Below the pieces are notes generated by a model. The model saw nothing but the letters and a program-made list of their open reading frames with translations, had not been told where the DNA came from and ran no database searches. DNA of 64,000 nucleotides from Zygotorulaspora mrakii (taxonomy: Eukaryota > Ascomycota > Saccharomycetes > Saccharomycetales > Saccharomycetaceae), in contig NC_050720.1 in the NCBI RefSeq assembly GCF_013402915.1, forward strand, positions 1,347,210 to 1,411,209, in the 5' to 3' direction. This document shows, in pieces, positions 42,423 to 51,867 of the stretch. How positions within the stretch are numbered: position 1 is the first letter of the stretch; each line of letters opens with the position of its first letter. Both the position numbers and the translations under genes were made by a program.

Positions 42423-44216
42423 TCAAGCAGTTTTTTTTCCAGGTACCTCAAAGGAAGATCGATCTTGAATTTCGGCATCTAAGATATCCACATCATCGGA
42501 ATTAGGATCCATTCCCATGTTTTCCAACTCTTTTTCATTGAAACAGTTGAAATAATCTAAAGGATCCTCCTGCCTCAGTTTTTCGTGACGTAAAGGAGCT
42601 ACCAGGTTCAGTGCGTAGTACAATCCACCACTAACAATTGGGATGAAAAACATATAGCCATAATAAAAGTTCATCATGCCAATGTTTTCCTTCAAGCTAT
42701 CGTTTGCAGAGTATACCAAACCCGGCAATCCTAGACCCAAGCCGGTGAAGAAAGCAAGCGTCGACCGCCAGTTTATGCCGTAATCGTACCAGAAAAGCCC
42801 CGACTTTGAAAGGGTAAAAAAGTCTATAAGTGGGATTTTAGATTTACGTATAGCGTAAAAATCGACAATGTTTATCGCTATAATGGGTGTCGTAAAAACT
42901 CCAAAAGCACTCATGGCGTCCAAAAAGGAAGAAGATGTGTTGAAAAAGGTCCATGGCTGAACAACCCAAGAGATCAATTGGACAAAAATCGTTCCTCTCT
43001 TGATATTGATATATTTGGGAAGTATTCCTGCCAAGTCCATGCCGCATGAGTAGCCATTTTGTGTCATATTCAGGAATAGCTGAGAATCAACAAAACTAAT
43101 TCCGATGAAAAATGCAGCAGCCCGTGCTTTGGAAGAGTAGTCATCCCTCAACCATTGTGCAACCATTTCATCTGGAGTCCAGTAAGCCACCCCATATAGT
43201 TCCTTACAGGCGGAAGCACAAAGCATTCCGCTTAGTGAGACAAAGGTACCTGGCAAAACAGTTCCTAGAAACAGACCCCAATAGCACGATGTTTTGCTGT
43301 GTGCAAAACGTGAGTAGTCTGATTGGTTCGCGACAGCTGGCGAGACTCCGCTGTACCAGATCGTGATAGCAAAAATCCACATCCAAGAGCGCTCACTCGC
43401 ATTAAGGGTTACTCTATTGTAGTATAGAGGTCCAGGTCCCCCATTTGTGCTCACAAGGTATGCTAAAATACCGACAATGGCAAAAAGTGTCATGAAGCAA
43501 GTCACAATGGAAGGTATATTGACACGTCTTGGTTTTACAAAGGCAAAAGGCATCTGGATCAATTGAAAGCACAGAAAGCTAATGAGGTCTCTCCTTGTCA
43601 TTGGAACAGATTCAGGGAATGTATTTTTCATGTTTAAAAAGTTCAGGGAAAAGGAGCTAAAAACCATGTTGAAACAGAGACCCCCTAGCCAAGAGAGATA
43701 ACCATAAAATACAGCAGCTAGACCCACCCGAAATATAATCCCAATGAAGGAGCCATATATGCCGAAAATCATTCGCTGATCTAAAGTATAGCCAATATGA
43801 TACTTTATTCCTGGATTCGAGTTTGCTATTGTCATCAACCCTATGAGAATATTAGCAATCACTAGAGCTCCAATTGACTGTTGAATGTTCAAATTCAAAC
43901 TTAAGAGTGCTGAACCCGTTGAAAAAGTAGCAACAGAAAAATTTGGGAGTCCCCAATAAGCGAAAAAAGACCAGAACCCCCAAGTGCGCTCTTTATCAGG
44001 TATTGGTTGTAAATCAGGATTTCTCAAGACGGATATAGGCTCATCTCCGTGAGGTACTTCGATTGCTCTCAAAAATCTCTGAAATTTAGTTTTCGGCTTT
44101 TTTGGAGCCTCGATCTCTTGTTGCGATAGAATGATATCCAATTCAACAGGACTTAGCACAGTTCTGAGTGTTTTGGGTGAAGTAACAGGTATAATTTTCT
44201 CCATCTTAGTTTGCAA
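42423..44216 (-). CDS. NCS1-family permease, THI7/NRT1 subgroup
   Basis: 597 residues with about 12 membrane spans, nucleobase:cation symporter-1 family. It contains the subgroup signature WGFWSFFAYWGLPNFSVATF, STGSALLSLNLNIQQSIG, NSNPGIKYHIGYTLDQRM, WLGGLCFNMVFSS and NQSDYSRFA. These match S. cerevisiae Thi7 (thiamine), Thi72 and Nrt1 (nicotinamide riboside) better than Fur4, Fui1 or Dal4. Substrate: thiamine, nicotinamide riboside or a related cation. The N-terminal cytosolic extension is longer than in Thi7. It shares a 1.1-kb divergent promoter with the ureohydrolase gene; a TATA-like TATAAAAA on the minus strand (44272-44279) lies about 60 bp upstream of the start. Confidence 0.88.
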   Translation of the reverse strand: MQTKMEKIIPVTSPKTLRTVLSPVELDIILSQQEIEAPKKPKTKFQRFLRAIEVPHGDEPISVLRNPDLQPIPDKERTWGFWSFFAYWGLPNFSVATFSTGSALLSLNLNIQQSIGALVIANILIGLMTIANSNPGIKYHIGYTLDQRMIFGIYGSFIGIIFRVGLAAVFYGYLSWLGGLCFNMVFSSFSLNFLNMKNTFPESVPMTRRDLISFLCFQLIQMPFAFVKPRRVNIPSIVTCFMTLFAIVGILAYLVSTNGGPGPLYYNRVTLNASERSWMWIFAITIWYSGVSPAVANQSDYSRFAHSKTSCYWGLFLGTVLPGTFVSLSGMLCASACKELYGVAYWTPDEMVAQWLRDDYSSKARAAAFFIGISFVDSQLFLNMTQNGYSCGMDLAGILPKYINIKRGTIFVQLISWVVQPWTFFNTSSSFLDAMSAFGVFTTPIIAINIVDFYAIRKSKIPLIDFFTLSKSGLFWYDYGINWRSTLAFFTGLGLGLPGLVYSANDSLKENIGMMNFYYGYMFFIPIVSGGLYYALNLVAPLRHEKLRQEDPLDYFNCFNEKELENMGMDPNSDDVDILDAEIQDRSSFEVPGKKTA

Positions 44217-45325
44217 CTTGCCCTGTTTCGAACTGGCAAAAAAGGAAGCAGTTACAAGAATATCTATTCAATTTTTATAAGTATCCTTTCGGTTTAATTT
44301 GAATCAGCATAAATTTTTGGAAACTATTTCCGAATGTTTCGGTGCGTCGAGAACACGAGTCCGATTTTTTTCTTATCTACATGCATGACATGAAATATGT
44401 CACGATACCTATGATTTTGGGATAGTTTTTATCTTATCAATTTTGTCACTTCAGCGTGTATGTGTGCTATATAATCTCGCGCTCTTGGAAGTGGGAAAGT
44501 AATTTTGATGGAAATTGTGACCGAGGAAAATATAAAAAATCTTAAGGAGATGCTAACAGCGAGACCTGAAACACATATTTCCCCTCTAGGGATGAAAAAT
44601 CTGTGATATTAATGATCACCTAAAAAATAAGGAAGAGCTAGCAAGTTGAATTGAGTGAGCCATAATAATAATCTCTTGGTTACGTGCACAAACATTTAAA
44701 GCCTGCCACAGGTTTGTGTGGATAGCGCGGTGGTACGGTAAATGCTTCTTTCACTTGAAGCAGAAGAAACAATAAGCCCCATCTGCTGTTCAATGCAGAT
44801 AACAATCAGACTGCTAAGCTGAGAAGGGATTTTTTAAGATTCAGATTATGCTGATGTCGAGTAATCAAAAAAATGCCACGGCAACATCGTTACTCTCCAA
44901 TACGTATATAATGATAAACAGTAAACAGAGGTAATTTTTACTTTTAGAAGGTAGCCTTTTCAACTTTTCACATGGGTTTTGTGCACTCCTGAACTAAGTG
45001 AGTACAGCTTCTAAGCTCTCCTCTCAAGTATTTCTATTTAGAGAAAATAGGCCAGCTCCTCTATTGCCGTCAGCAGTGACTAATAGCAAGCCGACTCCTG
45101 ATATGACTATGACGAAACCTCAAGCTTCAATGGAGGGGGGAATCGAAGTTTAGCTCAAAACCTTTATTGCGCTCTATGAAAAGTCTATGGAAAAGGTTTT
45201 GTAAAAGGAAGGCTATAGCGAGGGACGATACTTGGCTATTATATAAATGTGTTTAACGAAGTTTTTTGGAGAATTAACTATAATAGGTCTATCCAATCAA
45301 CAGTAGAACTTGTTTCAATTGATTT
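44217..45325. promoter_or_regulatory. Divergent promoter of NCS1 permease and ureohydrolase
   Basis: 1.1 kb without genes. TATA-like boxes face both ways: TATAAAAA (minus) at 44272-44279 for the permease and TATATAAA (plus) at 45240-45247, 79 bp before the ureohydrolase start. A shared control region would allow joint regulation; this is inference. Confidence 0.55.
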
Positions 45326-46510
45326 ATGATCCTAATGTTGAAGTTGGTTTCGATCCTCTGCCTTGTGGCTAAGTGCGCATTATGCTTTGAGCAACCCGAT
45401 AGTGATGATTTAAATACCATATGGGGCCAGGATTGGCCTTTTAGCGGCATAAACACTTATGCACATCTACCTCATACAAAGTGTTTGTTGGATAAAAATC
45501 TGACTTTCGATATAGGTGTAATCGGCGTTCCATTTGATAGTGCAGTCTCTTATCGTCCTGGGGCCCGATTTGGACCTCAAGCAATTAGAGCTGCTTCTCA
45601 GCGACAATTTTCCTTCCGTGGCTTCAACTTTCGTGCAGGAATCAACCCATATAAAAGTTGGGCAAAAATCTTGGACTGTGGAGATGTTCCAGTTACTCCA
45701 ATGGATAGCAATTTGGCACTCAACATGATGACTTCCGCATACAAAAATCTTCTAGATAGGAAAAGTGCGTATGAAGACTCTTCAAGCCCACCAAGATTGG
45801 TGACATTAGGTGGTGATCACAGCATCATACTGCCTATTTTGAGGAACCTGTATGATATTTACGGGCCTATTACTGTTATTCATTTTGATTCCCATCTCGA
45901 TACTTGGTCACCAATAGATTATCCTTCATATTGGACCTCCACTGCTTCAGAGTTCAATCATGGCACAATGCTATGGAAAGCCAAACAGGAAGGTCTTTTA
46001 TCCAAGAATAATATTCATGCTGGTTTGAGAACGCGCTTAAGCGGTAATGATTGGGGAGATTATGAAGCTGATGACAGAACAGGTTTTCATCGAATCGAGA
46101 GTGACAGAATTCTCAAAGTTGGTGTGGATGGAATTGTTGAAGAGATAAAAAATATGTTACCTGAAGGAACTCCAATATATGTCAGTGTTGATATTGATGT
46201 CCTGGATCCCAGCGCAGCTCCCGGAACAGGAACTGCGGAAGTTGGTGGCTGGTTGACAAGAGAATTAATTAGTATGTTGCGTTCTCTTGACACCTTTCCT
46301 CTGATAGGTGCCGATATTGTCGAAGTTTCTCCCCCATATGATCAGAGTGACATAACAAGCTTCGCTGCTTCTCACATTGCGTATGAGCTTATCAGTACTA
46401 TGGTAAAGCAGGGCCCCATTGATTTGGAAAGTCACAACTCCAATTTTCACTCTTTTGAAAACAATCAAAGTAAAGAAAAAACCGGATTCTTTGCCAAGGA
46501 GTGGTTTTAG
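45326..46510 (+). CDS. Agmatinase-like ureohydrolase with signal peptide
   Basis: 394 residues of the arginase/agmatinase/ureohydrolase family, which splits guanidino compounds to urea plus an amine using two manganese ions. Metal-binding motifs are complete: GGDHS (residues 162-166), DSHLD (188-192, the DxHxD motif) and [17 protein letters not shown] (from 287). [21 protein letters not shown] is the agmatinase-type loop. Residues 1-20 ([20 protein letters not shown]) form a convincing secretory signal, so the enzyme is probably secreted or vacuolar; fungal agmatinases of this type (for example in S. pombe) share this. S. cerevisiae has only the arginase Car1, which lacks a signal peptide. 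The exact substrate (agmatine, guanidinobutyrate or similar) cannot be told from the sequence. Confidence 0.9.
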   Translation: MILMLKLVSILCLVAKCALCFEQPDSDDLNTIWGQDWPFSGINTYAHLPHTKCLLDKNLTFDIGVIGVPFDSAVSYRPGARFGPQAIRAASQRQFSFRGFNFRAGINPYKSWAKILDCGDVPVTPMDSNLALNMMTSAYKNLLDRKSAYEDSSSPPRLVTLGGDHSIILPILRNLYDIYGPITVIHFDSHLDTWSPIDYPSYWTSTASEFNHGTMLWKAKQEGLLSKNNIHAGLRTRLSGNDWGDYEADDRTGFHRIESDRILKVGVDGIVEEIKNMLPEGTPIYVSVDIDVLDPSAAPGTGTAEVGGWLTRELISMLRSLDTFPLIGADIVEVSPPYDQSDITSFAASHIAYELISTMVKQGPIDLESHNSNFHSFENNQSKEKTGFFAKEWF

Positions 46511-47675
46511 ATTTTTTTGAACTACATTTGGATGAAAATGAACCTTTAGATATTTTACATTTGTACAAGACCATGGTTCCGGAAAACTACAGTCTCGTTT
46601 CTTTAATAAGTTTGCTGCTCTTGTAGCTAGCAATGATTGTGCCCTTTGAGCTTTAGGGTTTCAAATATTTTTAGAAATTGTATGCACTCATGATATCAAT
46701 ACGTACACTTTTGAGTTTTAACTGCTCCTGCTCCTGTCGAAGCAAAGCTAGAAGATATATTTAGATGATCTACTGTGAGAACTAAAGCATTGATATGTCA
46801 TGAAATACCTATCATTTACTCTTACGAACACATTCTATAGAATATCCTGACCCAAAGTTACCGAAGTTTTGTATAGGTGGATGGGTGTGTGGTAAAATTT
46901 CGAGAATGAGGCATTTGGGAGTACAGTTTTTACAGGCCGCTACAGAATCTATATTCAACAGCCTGCCATGCCTGAAGAATGAGAACTGACAGAAATGATT
47001 TGCTTCCGAATGAACAGTTCAAGTCTCAAAGTCCAGCCAACCATTGTGGTTGCTCTATGATAGCAATACATGAGAACTTCTTGTTCTAACTGCTACAACT
47101 AAGTGACCCCCGCCGCCTCTTTGGCCACTGCTACACAGTTGAGAAACAGAAGAAGGAGGCAGTCAACATTATTGAGCTTGAGCTTACTTTTGTTGGATGC
47201 TTATATATATAAAAAAAGTCAAGTCTAAAGTCGTTAGATACGAAAGCACCAAAAGGTGCACAAAAAGAAACAGAATAAGCTTCCTTGAAGTTTCCTTTGA
47301 CAATATATCCGAGGGATCTGCAAAATGAATGCACAGCAACGGAAATTACTTGGAATATGAGTCTCCTCTCAAGGTCGGTGTTGAATGTAGGAATATCACG
47401 GTAACATACTCATTCAAAAATATAAGGCACTCCTTTAAGAACTCGCAAAAGCACATGCAGATATAACTTATAATTAGTTGTTTCTGTGTCTTCATAAAAC
47501 TGATAATATGTCTCTCGATGGATCCTAAATGCGGTATTTTAATCACCGGAGCGGTGTTAAAATATCAGTTCACGTCGAAATAGACCGAGTTCGAGTAAAC
47601 TTTTAAAGCAAATTTGAACATGTTGTGAAAAGAGTAAAACCCAAGACCTATAAATAAATAAAGATACATTTCCAG
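46511..47675. other. Convergent intergenic spacer with an orphan promoter-like stretch
   Basis: 1.17 kb between the ureohydrolase and the GRE2-like gene, which are convergent. At 47104-47125 there is a CCGCCGCC-like GC-rich patch, then TATATATATAAAA at 47202-47214 and an ATG at 47325, but the frame from that ATG stops after 11 codons. It looks like a promoter without a gene. The minus-strand frames here are not supported. Confidence 0.4.
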
Positions 47676-48695
47676 TTAGTATTCCTTTTTGAGAATCTGC
47701 GCTGCTGTATCGCACAAACTCTTCTCTAGAGTAATGAATTCGAAACCTAGTATCTCCTTTGTCTTAGAGTTATCGAATTTCGCGTATGGCTGGATCTTAT
47801 AAGCGCCCTCACTGGTGCACGGCGGGATTACACCCCGTAATTGCTGAAATCTCCTATTTAGAATTTCAGCCAAATCTTGGCCATTAAACTGTCCTGCCGA
47901 TAGCCCAAGTCTTTTTCCAATAGCCTCTTCATTTTGGAATGCTAGCAAATGTGCTTTAGATACGTCGCGAACGTCAACGAAGTCACCTCTGATGTTCGTG
48001 ATATCGCGGTCGGGCATAGACTGAAGGAACGAATTGATTACTTCCGCTGAAGTATTCAGTGTACCCGTAATATTTTCGGCAAACAGTTGAGGGCCAAAAA
48101 TGAGTGCTGGGTTTATCGTGGTCAGATTTAACTTAATCAGCCCCTTATTGTGCTGCAGGAAATCCCATGCCGCCTTTTCAGCGAAATTCTTTGAACCACG
48201 GTATGCATCCTGTGGGTTGAGTTGACTTTCGGACCAAGAAATAGGGTTCCAGTTATCCTCTGTGTATACAAGGTCCTTTTCTAAGAACCTGTAAGTGTCC
48301 TTGATTGCGGCAATGGAAGAGGTGATGACTACATGCTCGACAGTTTGTGAACCGAATTCCATGATCGACTGTAACAAACCTTTGGTACCTTGGATTGCGG
48401 GAATTAAGAGCTCCTTCTCATAGTCAGTGGCTCTGAAATGAAAGGGAGAGGCAGTGTGAAGTACCACTTTGATTTCGCTGCTGTACTTTTTGAATATATC
48501 ATCAAATGCCCTGGGTTGTGCAATATCTGGCACTACTTCCATCTCCAGCAAATCATTATTTCCAAATTGGCTCTTGAGCTTTTTACCTTTATCTTCTGAT
48601 CTTACGGTTCCTATTACCTTGTAGCCTTGCTTCAGAAGATCATTGACTATATGTTGGGCAATGAATCCAGTAGCCCCTGTAACTAGAACTGACAT
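47676..48695 (-). CDS. GRE2-like NADPH-dependent reductase (short-chain dehydrogenase)
   Basis: 339 residues from the ATG at 48695 (MSVLVTGATGFIAQHIV). An in-frame ATG seven codons upstream (48716) is possible, but the shorter form matches S. cerevisiae Gre2 (342 aa, MSVFVSGANGFIAQH). Extended short-chain dehydrogenase/DFR family: the TGATGFI nucleotide loop, ITSS and the catalytic YRGSK (Tyr and Lys four apart) are visible. Gre2 reduces methylglyoxal, isovaleraldehyde and other carbonyls with NADPH in the cytosol and is stress-induced. The family is expanded in many yeasts and this may be a paralogue (Gre2, YGL039W, YDR541C, YGL157W group), so no symbol is given. Confidence 0.9.
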   Translation of the reverse strand: MSVLVTGATGFIAQHIVNDLLKQGYKVIGTVRSEDKGKKLKSQFGNNDLLEMEVVPDIAQPRAFDDIFKKYSSEIKVVLHTASPFHFRATDYEKELLIPAIQGTKGLLQSIMEFGSQTVEHVVITSSIAAIKDTYRFLEKDLVYTEDNWNPISWSESQLNPQDAYRGSKNFAEKAAWDFLQHNKGLIKLNLTTINPALIFGPQLFAENITGTLNTSAEVINSFLQSMPDRDITNIRGDFVDVRDVSKAHLLAFQNEEAIGKRLGLSAGQFNGQDLAEILNRRFQQLRGVIPPCTSEGAYKIQPYAKFDNSKTKEILGFEFITLEKSLCDTAAQILKKEY

Positions 48696-48716
48696 GTTCT
48701 TTTGCTGGTAGTCCAT

Positions 48717-50376
48717 GGAGTTAAGGTATAGTATCTGTGTATGTGAAACTTAACACTTTAGGCTGCATTCACGGGTAACCTAAAATTGGTCTATTTTTCT
48801 CATTTTTATATGTGTCTTTGCTCAATAAACAGAAAAGCCTGAAGCCCGCTTAGTAAACAAAAAGCACCCATAAAGGGAAGCGCAAGCGACGCATTCTTTT
48901 TATTTCCAAATGAGCTTAAATATTTCTAATCGAATACTGTGAAAAGAGTAATAAGTTTCTTCAACATTTCTGGTTTCTGACGAACGTTTAACAATCCATA
49001 TATGAATGCTGAGTTTATACATACAATTTACTCAAAGGTATAGTTAGGAACCTGCGTTGGTTAGAATCGCATTTTCTAACCTTCAGTTGGGATTTTTTTC
49101 TCTGGCCGCTCAATTTGGGAACTGAAAACTAAAAAAATTCAATCGAGTATGATTTCTCAAACCTGAAAAGTAAAGCAAAACGCGTTTCGTTAATATCACT
49201 CTGAATTAGTCTTTGTTTTTCTAACATCTTCTTGGACTTAAAAGTTAAAATGCCCTGTGTCATCGCTTATTGTTCGCTCACGATTTTATAGATTGCATTG
49301 CTTTAATTAAAATGCAATAATATCAAAGTTTTTACTTTTTTTTGGAATTTTTTTACAACAAATTCTGATTGAATTGGTAACCTGACTTTTCCTGATTCAT
49401 AGACTTATCAAAATCGTGCGACCAGCGCCAAATGTCTTTACAACAATGTTGTCGTGCTAATATAGATGAAGAGTATCGAGATTCATAAAAGAACATACAT
49501 AAGGTGAAGTTTGAATAAAGCATGTCTGAAATATAATTCACTCATGTAACGCACAATACGACCAACAGTCAACCTTCACGCCTTTACTTATGTTTGTTTT
49601 ACTTTTTTTATTTCATGTCATTCTTGCTTCAAGTAACGCATTACCTGGGATGGTAAAAAAACCGTGAAAATAATTCTCCTCGCTCCCAGCGAAGTGTAGG
49701 TACGGTTGATTGACTCTGAAATCTCTTCTTAAACATTGTTTTACATTTTTTTTGTTTGAAAAACTTTTAAGTCTCTTTGACTTCATCATATTCTAGTTGA
49801 CGTCTCACTAGCAATGAGCAATGTAGAAAACTTATAATAACTTATAAATCTTTGACATTCATCTGAACCGCCAAAGCAATTCTTGCCCCGAATTTTGTAC
49901 TTACTTATCGTGTTTATATTTTCAAATCTATTGTCATAGAAGTAAAATTCTGGTTTGTTATAGAGGGTTGTTTTCAAAGACGTTTGTGTCTTTTTGGTTA
50001 CAATTCGGCATAACATTTTGTACTTCATATATATATATCCAAAGTTCAAAAGCAGGTAACATTTTGAAATATTTATTTCAGGCATACGGCTAAAAATTTT
50101 TTCTTTCAAATGCTTCTGTAACGGCTAACTGGTTTTCAACAGCTATTCATTTTGATAAAATAGCACAAATCACGTGGTAAAATTTAAATATGGCTATTAT
50201 AAAGGATTTCAGCGGCAAAACCTTTGACTACAGAGGGCGGTCACAATTTACAAGGAAAGGAATCAATTTACGGCAGCTCTAAGATCTTAAAGACTTCTAT
50301 TTCTGCCTTTCATCGCAAGCGTTTGTACCAATTTTATCCTAGGGACTTCTGTTTTATCAATTGAATCATGAGGCCG
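48717..50376. other. Gene-less spacer upstream of the GRE2-like gene
   Basis: 1.66 kb, strongly AT-rich, between tandem minus-strand genes. The 107-codon frame at 49786-50109 on the minus strand has no recognisable features. It must include the GRE2-like promoter; no specific site is claimed. Confidence 0.45.
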
Positions 50377-51792
50377 TTACCACACACCCTCAGATCTGAG
50401 ATTCTCACTGAACTTTTTGATAGAATGTACTAGTATGGTTACAATCTCTTCAACCTCAGATTTGGTGATTATATAGGCAGGGGCCAATAATACACGATCA
50501 CTACAGCTACCGTCTGGATTACCTGGCATGCCCATAACACTTAGACCATTATCAAAGCAATAATCTTGGAAACGAGGACCAATATTCAAGGCAGGGTCTA
50601 AAGCTTTTTTAGTCTTTCTATCTTTAACAAACTCTATAGACCAGAACCCTCCGAGCCCCCTGACATCACCAGCAATGTTATCAGTTGTAAATAGCCTTTC
50701 CTTTAGCATATTACCCATAATATTTCCCATCTCGAATATGTTGGAAGTCAAACATTCTCTTTCGATTTTACGCTGAATGCCTAAAGCTACTTCACAGTTG
50801 AAAGAGTTAGATGCATAGGTGTGACCTCCTGAGATGATACCAGTTCCTTTTAAATACGCGTCCCTAATTTTAGGTCCAACTAACACCCCAGCAATAGTAA
50901 CATAACCAGACCCAAGCGTCTTACCCACTGTTTGTATATCGGGAGCTTCATCTGCTCCCAAGTAGTTTTCCCAACAGTTCAATTTACCATTAGGGTTACA
51001 TCTACCAGTACCACACATAACTTCATCCAGGTAGAATATTATGTCATATTTGTTACAAATCTGTCTGAGACCTTTCAAATATCCCTTTGGAGGAGGTGTT
51101 GTACCCAAAGAAGATCCAGGCAGGGTCTCCACAATAATCACAGCAACAGTGTCTGGATCAGCGGTGACGATTTGCTCCTCTAAATTTTCAACCAGGCGCT
51201 GTGCATATTCTTCTTCGGTTTCATCACTTTTTTTGAAACGATAGGTGTAGGCGCATGGAATTTTGAAGCATACTTTCTCTCTATCGATAAGGTAAGGTTG
51301 GTAAGGCTCAACACGTGCATTCCAAGAAATAGACTGCGCACCGAGACTGAAGCCATGGTAAGAGCTTTCCCTTGAAAATATTTTGATCTTATTTGGTAAA
51401 CCGCGCTCAAGCCAATATTGCCTAACAATTTTCAATGCATTTTCGTTACTTTCAGAACCAGATGTTGTCCACAGGGCGGCGGCAAATGCTCCTTTTGGAG
51501 ATCGATCAATATAATATTTAGCTAAAGCTTCAGAACTCTTGTTTGAAATCTTAGGAGGATACGAATATGTGGCTGTACGAGCAGCTTCCTCGATAACTTG
51601 AAACGCCTCAGAATCTCCCCATCCTAAAGCACCTACAGCAGCACCTGTAATAGCATCAATTATTCCTCTATGAACCTTACCATTTTTCTCAACATCAATA
51701 CGAATTCCTTCACCTCGAATAACTTGAAGACCTGGTTTATCGATTGAGCCCTGGAAAACATAGGAGTTTTGTTTCTGCTCACTCACTGACAT
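50377..51792 (-). CDS. Class III (omega-amino) aminotransferase, PLP-dependent
   Basis: 471 residues from the ATG at 51792. An in-frame ATG 17 codons earlier (51843) lies only 17 bp from a TATA-like TATATAA (minus, 51861-51867), which favours the later start. Fold-type I class III aminotransferase: AALWTTSGSESNENALKIVR (PLP phosphate loop), YHGFSLGAQS, YLDEVMCGTGR (Asp that contacts the PLP nitrogen) and GKTLGSGYVTIAGVLVG (the PLP lysine). The family includes 4-aminobutyrate, ornithine, putrescine and beta-alanine aminotransferases; the substrate is not assignable. The catalytic lysine and aspartate are present, so the enzyme should be active. It is the last recognisable gene before the telomere. 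Confidence 0.9.
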   Translation of the reverse strand: MSVSEQKQNSYVFQGSIDKPGLQVIRGEGIRIDVEKNGKVHRGIIDAITGAAVGALGWGDSEAFQVIEEAARTATYSYPPKISNKSSEALAKYYIDRSPKGAFAAALWTTSGSESNENALKIVRQYWLERGLPNKIKIFSRESSYHGFSLGAQSISWNARVEPYQPYLIDREKVCFKIPCAYTYRFKKSDETEEEYAQRLVENLEEQIVTADPDTVAVIIVETLPGSSLGTTPPPKGYLKGLRQICNKYDIIFYLDEVMCGTGRCNPNGKLNCWENYLGADEAPDIQTVGKTLGSGYVTIAGVLVGPKIRDAYLKGTGIISGGHTYASNSFNCEVALGIQRKIERECLTSNIFEMGNIMGNMLKERLFTTDNIAGDVRGLGGFWSIEFVKDRKTKKALDPALNIGPRFQDYCFDNGLSVMGMPGNPDGSCSDRVLLAPAYIITKSEVEEIVTILVHSIKKFSENLRSEGVW

Positions 51793-51860
51793 GAGTATCC
51801 TAAATGATGTTCGATTAGTTATTCCTTTATTCTGAAATTTCAATCGAACCTGTAAGCAAA

Positions 51861-51867
51861 TTATATA
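51861..51867 (-). promoter_or_regulatory. TATA-like box of the aminotransferase gene
   Basis: TATATAA on the minus strand, 68 bp upstream of the ATG at 51792. This spacing supports that start over the upstream ATG at 51843. Confidence 0.5.
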
